64,000 nucleotides of DNA from Morella rubra (taxonomy: Eukaryota > Streptophyta > Magnoliopsida > Fagales > Myricaceae), in NCBI GenBank assembly GCA_003952965.2, contig CM025854.1, positions 892,730-956,729 on the forward strand, in the 5' to 3' direction. Both the position numbers and the translations under genes were made by a program. Each line of letters begins with the position of its first letter. Position 1 is the first letter of the stretch. Under the pieces are notes generated by a model. That model did no database searches, was not told where the DNA came from, and saw only the letters and a program-made list of their open reading frames with translations. Below, one piece after another: positions 58,861 to 64,000 of this stretch.

Positions 58861-60480
58861 GGAACGCGATCTGATGCTCCAAATTATTGCCCATGCCCTC
58901 CAATTCCAGGCTGCTGCCGCGCAAAAGAAAATAATTGAATGTTGCAGCTTTTGCTTTTGTGTTTTCAATTGAAGGTTTGTAGCTCTCTATGAATAATGGA
59001 CATGTCACATGAAAATGTCAACCAGTTTAACTGGTGTCTAGCCTGACATTAAATCCTATGCTACTGATCAATAGTGAATTTGAAACACTGGCGCTCTTTG
59101 GTCATTTATGGTTTCCGATAGTGCTGTTCATTATGTCTACACCGCTCTTTCTACTTGACATGGAACACTACATGATCTTTAACTTTTTTTGGTGTCTCAC
59201 TAGTTTTGTTTAGTAACCTGATCTACTTAGATCCATAGTTGATTTTATTATATATTTTGTACTATAGTTTCTAATACAAAGAAAGACTATCGGCATTAGA
59301 CAGCCAAAAACAAAAACAAATACACACCCAAAAAAAAAAAACAAATAATGGTCTGGTGGCTTATGATGCAGCACAGATTCGACAGGCTTTGGCAAAGTAC
59401 CCAATGGGTCTCTCTTTTTCTAAGCTCTTTTTTTTTTTTTTTTCTCTAAGCATCCAATGGGTCTCTCGAAAGTAGTACAAATAAGCCCATGCTCTGGCTC
59501 AATGGGCTGTCAAAGCATAAGTCCTCTGGCTATTAGTAATGTTGACTGGTCTTGTGACCCCCTTGACTTATTTTTGTTAGTATGGAAATGAACGCGCTGC
59601 CATAGCTTGCTGCCTCCGCCGTGTTTTGTGGCGGCCTTTCCTACCTCTGAGCGCAGAGTTTTTTGGTTTTTGTTGGTTTGTTTGTTTTGGCCCGCTGGGG
59701 AGCCTTGTCTTTGGATGCTTTAGCCCCGAAGGAGCTTTCCAGCCACTTGTGGGCTTTGTCGCGTCGATTCTAGGCTGTCGTTGCCTTAGTCCTCAGTTAC
59801 TGACACTCAAGTGATTCCGATAACTACAGTCTATCATTTCTTGACATCCGCTCTCTCTCTCTTAGCATTAAGTATTTGTGATTCTATCGGCCCTTTTTTT
59901 AGATCCTACTAGACTTTCTTTACAGCCTAGATCTGCTTGGATCTATAATTTCTTAATCTTTATTACATCTTGTACTGTAGATCCTATTGCAATGAAATCT
60001 TTTACTTAAAAGTAATAATAATAATAGTAAAAAAAACTAAATTTTTCAAAGAAATGTTTTCAGCTGAATAATTGTTATGCCAATACAAATCCAGCCAAAG
60101 GACTTGAGAAACTCTTCTCTTCGTCCAACGCCTTTCAAGATTACAAGATTTTTTGGTTAAGTGAGATCACAAGTCCTAACAAAGGAAACATTCAAAATGC
60201 TGCTTCAAACCGATGATTTCGTATCTTTTTCCGAAGGCTCGAAGCAAATCAAACATAGCTAACTGAGATTTGGTGCTTTATTGTCTACACAAAAAATACA
60301 ATTTCATAGCACCTGCTGAGATTATGGTGCTTTGTTGTGAGTATGTATAACATATGACCTATACTTGTAACAAAAGCCTTCCGCCGTATAATGTTTCAGC
60401 TGGAGATACGGAACTCGGAGGACACGGAAGCATTTCTCACCAGAACAAATATGGGAATCCCATGGAACCATGGACATTCA
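58540..60480. repeat. ~1.95-kb near-identical direct repeat, copy 2
   Basis: Partner of 52440-54377. Here the right end runs on without a break into the 3' end of the DUF1664 gene, so this is the ancestral arrangement. Confidence 0.9.
58780..58938 (+). pseudogene. Small secreted-peptide gene P6 (two compensating indels)
   Basis: Matches P5 but lacks one A in GGAGAACTTC and has one extra G in CATGGTCCACTGCC, so residues 3-24 are out of frame and a TAG arises early; length is the same 159 nt. The tail (DAPNYCPCPPIPGCCRAKEN region) is identical to P5. It lies at the edge of the low-quality stretch, so the two indels may be errors. Confidence 0.65.
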
Positions 60481-60536
60481 TGGAATCAACAGGGCATAGA
60501 TTTACAAAATCAATAATCTAACGAAGAAAACACAAA

Positions 60537-63449
60537 TCATGTATCTGGACTCATAATATCTCGGCTCAAAGAAATACTAACTGGACATGACCTGTGTATT
60601 CTATTTTTCCATATCTTAACATTTTCACCACGGAAGTTGCCAAGATCGTTTTTCGTTGTTGTCGTGATGGATTTATCAATCATCTCTAAGTCTTTAGCAT
60701 CGGCAATGAATTGTAGACCCTGCGATAAATTGTCAAACCATGTCATTGAGGGATGAAAAATAGGAGTACCATTTGAAGAATGAGACTTGAGATACCTTGA
60801 GTGATTTCTCCTCAAATTTGATTGTTGAATGATTTGCTACCTTAGCACCGACATCCTGCCAAAGTAGAGGGAAACTGAAAATAGAGGTATACAAGGTGAA
60901 GAAAGATACTGACTCCATCATACAGGTACCCAACCCTCAGAAACAGTGAACAACGATCACCATTAGAAGTATAGGCAATGTAATTGCCGGTCACCTAATT
61001 CAGCAGACCATGCTATACTTGGCATTAAAAGTTCATCCAAATCCCCCTTATTACAAATTTTTAGATGCTTGATTATCCTTCACAAGTAGGAATAAATATA
61101 ACACTGGTCCAGTATCTGACCTCAAAAAGTCTCGTATTTAGCCCATCTTTGATGCCCCCAGCTACTTGGCACAGATACCAGAGACCTGAGTTAGTCATAT
61201 CCTGTGATGTTGGAAGGAAATGAAGGAATATATCAATCACCCAGAAACACTACAAAAATACAGTGTCGAGTAGATTATCAGATATATAACCTGTTTGCTT
61301 TCAAGAAGCTCAACCTTCCCTTCCTGTTGAGTTAATTGACAAGCATAAGATCAGTAAAATAATAAGCTTACTGAAATTATTATTATACCAGAGATACCAT
61401 TTTGATGGTTTAATCCAAAAAAAGAAAGAAAGCAACTCACCAAACCAGATAGCATTTGATGGATAGATGCAACATCAAAACCAATCTGAGAGAGGTTTGA
61501 TTTTACCTCATTAACCTGCATGTGAAAAAGGACAACAAATTATTACAAGCATACTTCAATATCTGACCCAGGACTAAGCGGTCCAATTAGAGCTCAACTA
61601 AAGTGGGTGCAAACCCATATCCAGATTGGACATGAGATGCCACTATCAAAAGAAGTATCTATTCTGATCTTAACAACAACAGAGTCAAGAAGATGGTTCG
61701 ATTCTCCATTGGTTGCAAGGGATCATCCAAAGAGGAAGCACCTCTTGCATGTTATTTAAATTGAATACATATTTAGCCAAAAAGAGAAGAATAGTTTTGT
61801 ACATTATTTGCAATGAGCTTGGTTGTTTCCTTGTGCTCCTCCACCTTCCAGTCCAAGTTCTCCAGCTTCAAGGTTAGATGCCTCTTGGTTGCCTGCACAG
61901 ATTCATATCTCAAACCACAGATGAACCTTAAAACACCCTAAACATAAGAATTACTAGTGAAACTTAAGACACAATGGCCAAGCAATGCTACTTACGGCCA
62001 GTGCCTTGTTGACATTATCTAATTGTTTGGACACACTTGCAACAGCATTTGCCATATTGCGCTTTGTCACAAACATTACATCGGAAATCGACCAGCCCTG
62101 CACGACTAAAGAAAGAAATCTTACAAACTAAATCAGCAAGAAGAGTTGTTCTTCCAAGTGCACTCCCGAATGCAACACATTTGTGACAACAAAATTTGTG
62201 GACTCGAGTCACAAGAAGAAGTCTTGCCTTCCACCACATGTAACAATATCCCATTGCTCCAAGTGCAGCAGCAGGCACCAAGTAAGAAGCATAACCCCCT
62301 GCGTGCACATCAAAACATACAACTAAGCATCTCTTTAAATTTAACCTCCTCTAAGAAAACCCACACATTTAATAAAGCTACAGATTTTATTTTTCCACAG
62401 TTACAACAGAAGTTGAACAAGAATAAAACTGCACAAGGTAGTAGATAATTCCTGAGGAACTCCTACCTGTAGACCCTCCCACCCCCACGGATATTTTGTG
62501 GGGAGGGTGTAAGATATGGACTGAAGAAATGGAAAGGAAAAAAGTATAAAAACACATTACTAAGCAAGTTTCAAAGTTTTCTTTTTCGTAGTCAGTAAAT
62601 GAAGTGTAATATGTACTATGGCAAATCAAAAGGGTACCAGAAGAAGAAGCATACTAAACCCGACATTTCTTAAGTGAAGAAGATAGAACAGGATTCACTC
62701 TCTCCATACCATTTGATGACGAATTGCCATTGAAAATGGTTACAGGACGTGACACAGCTAATTCCCTTATCTCTTGAGCCAGTTGTCGAATCTGATGATA
62801 AAGAGCACGAAAGCATATGTACATAAATTAGACACCACCATTTGTCAAGTTACTTATCTTAAAACATTCCTTGAATACTTCCTAACTTGGTTTAACCCGA
62901 CCATTTGCTATCTGCCGTTCTCCATTGGTAAGTTACAAACGCAGCCAGTAAGTTTTGAGCCACAATCTTACTATCCCTCATCCTTTTATTCGGGGGCAAA
63001 AAATTATAAAGATAACATGCTACGGCGTAGGAGCATAAATAACTAAAAACCACCCTTTGGCGAAGATGGACATATAAAGCACCTAAGTTGAAAGCGAAAC
63101 GAAGATTCTTATAGAATTAGGGCGTATTTCGAGATACCTGAGCTGCAAGAACAGCGGTGTCATACTTGTTCGGCGAGATCTCAGCTTCATTTACGCCCTT
63201 CAGTAATTCCTGAAGCTGTGCGATCAGGTCCGAGAGTCGCCCGCTCCTCAAAACAACCGAACCCGTCAAACCTAAATACCAGAATAAATTACAAAACCAG
63301 AAAAAACGAATCATGAAGTCATACGAACTAAACAAATTAAAACCTTGCCCATAAATTAGATTTTCAAAAAACAGAAGGACACAGAAAAAGTAACCTGCTC
63401 CGATAAGGATCAGAACCTTGGAGGTTGAAACCCCAGCCTGTAACGCCAT
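60537..63449 (-). CDS. DUF1664 family coiled-coil membrane protein (321 aa, 11 exons)
   Basis: Exons: 63449-63395, 63271-63138, 62791-62710, 62298-62228, 62097-61996, 61892-61803, 61515-61441, 61323-61291, 61201-61121, 60855-60796, 60719-60537. Their 966 nt join in frame to 321 residues plus stop. A hydrophobic N-terminus (VLILIGAGLTGSVVL) is followed by RLSDLIAQLQELLKG, IRQLAQEIREL and a second membrane segment (YLVPAAALGAMGYCYMWWKG). Then come heptad-like helices (SKQLDNVNKALATKRHL, VNEVKSNLSQIGFDV) and GLWYLCQVAGGIKDG. This is the plant DUF1664 pattern (Arabidopsis At1g04960, At1g24267); function unknown, probably organelle-membrane anchored. Intron 4 has a GC donor (AAG|GCAAGA). It is divergent to the BPI/LBP gene. 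Confidence 0.92.
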
Positions 63450-63778
63450 TTTCTTTCGTCTGCTGACGGAGAGGAATCGGCTTTCGATAGCCGACCGTTA
63501 TTGACCAACCTACCCCCAAAAGCAGCCCTCAGTTCGAGTCTCTGTTGCGTACGATCGGCAACCGTTGACGCTTTATATGAACGTCTTTTTTTAGTCTCCA
63601 AGCATTTTATCTACCAAAGGATAAAAGGTTAAAGTTATGGACATTATTGACATTTCACAAAGAAAGAGTCTTAAACCGGAACAGCCAGCACCTGCTCTGT
63701 TTTTGTTTTCCTCTGTTCCAAAATCGGAAGAAACCCAAGGCAATTACAGTTTTGCAAGTACCCCAATAGCAAGACCCT
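63450..63778. promoter_or_regulatory. Shared bidirectional promoter region
   Basis: 329 nt separate the ATG of the DUF1664 gene from that of the BPI/LBP gene on the other strand, so both promoters must lie here. No TATA box stands out. Confidence 0.55.
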
Positions 63779-64000
63779 ATGGCACCTGCTGTTCTCTTCA
63801 TCCTTATAGCCACTTTTTTGGTTCCTACTCATTCCCATCTTGAACCCACGGACCAAGCCTTCACCTCCGTGGTCCTTTCCCAACAAGGCCTCGATTTTCT
63901 CAAAGACTTGCTCATAGATAATGCAATTTCTTCCATAATCCCGCTCCAACTTCCCAATATTGAGAAATCTCTGAAGATCCCATTTGTGGGTACCGTTTAT
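63779..64000 (+). CDS. BPI/LBP family protein, 5' part (runs off window)
   Basis: ATG 63779 opens 74 codons to the window end. A signal peptide (MAPAVLFILIATFLVPTHS) is followed by EPTDQAFTSVVLSQQGLDFL, KDLLIDNAISSIIPLQLP and NIEKSLKIPFVGTVY. The (S)..GL.F.KD.L...A...I.P..LP.IEK...IP.VG pattern is the start of plant lipid-binding BPI/LBP proteins (Arabidopsis LBR1 At1g04970, LBR2 At3g20270), which bind bacterial lipopolysaccharide in the apoplast. In Arabidopsis LBR1 is next to a DUF1664 gene, At1g04960, so context supports the call. The rest lies beyond 64000. Confidence 0.85.
   Translation, partial: MAPAVLFILIATFLVPTHSHLEPTDQAFTSVVLSQQGLDFLKDLLIDNAISSIIPLQLPNIEKSLKIPFVGTVY

Overview
The window is nuclear DNA from a eudicot plant. 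It has short exons with GT-AG introns, AT-rich spacers full of MITEs, a plant L1-type LINE whose ORF1 has a zinc knuckle, a FAR1/MULE transposase relic, CACTA-, hAT- and LTR-type relics, UGT85-type glycosyltransferases, and a divergent DUF1664 / BPI-LBP gene pair that recalls the neighbouring Arabidopsis genes At1g04960 and At1g04970. I cannot name the species. Two runs of N (7457-7991 and 29446-30445) are assembly gaps.

Layout. 0-6 kb: the 3' part of an unrecognised gene (165-1420), a complete ~1.0 kb hAT-type non-autonomous element with an 8-bp target duplication (2392-3389), and a small conserved gene whose second half resembles proteasome-assembly chaperone 1 (3723-5617). 6-12 kb: repeats, plus the first exon of a KNL1/SPC105-like kinetochore gene cut by a gap. 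12-29 kb: an array of four major-facilitator transporter copies (UNE2-like family), all damaged: A internally deleted, B with a single frameshift, D reduced to exon 1, C with three frameshifts. A 6.3-kb LINE (18725-24996) sits between B and D. 29-35 kb: a degenerate FAR1/MULE transposase, a ~90-bp tandem repeat with a palindromic core, a CACTA-type MITE and a 280-bp fold-back.

36-60 kb is a tandemly duplicated cluster. The repeating unit is a small secreted-peptide gene, a UGT85-like gene on the minus strand, then a second small secreted-peptide gene. The peptides (38-52 aa) have a signal-like N-terminus and a short mature part with the pattern C-P-C-P-x-x-P-x-C, which I do not recognise. One UGT (49776-51332) is intact, one carries a 1-nt frameshift, and the third lies in a stretch (about 54379-58860) so dense in small indels that it looks like unpolished long-read sequence. 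The cluster has been peppered by insertions: a solo LTR, a long fold-back element rich in CACGTG, a truncated LINE and two ~0.9-kb poly(A) retroposons. Several of these fall in the promoters or leaders of the peptide genes.

60.5-64 kb: a complete 11-exon DUF1664 gene (minus strand, 321 aa, one probable GC-AG intron) and, divergently, the first exon of a BPI/LBP-family gene running off the window. An internal fragment of the DUF1664 gene (exons 5-8) also lies at 47345-48215, so the ancestral duplication reached into this gene.
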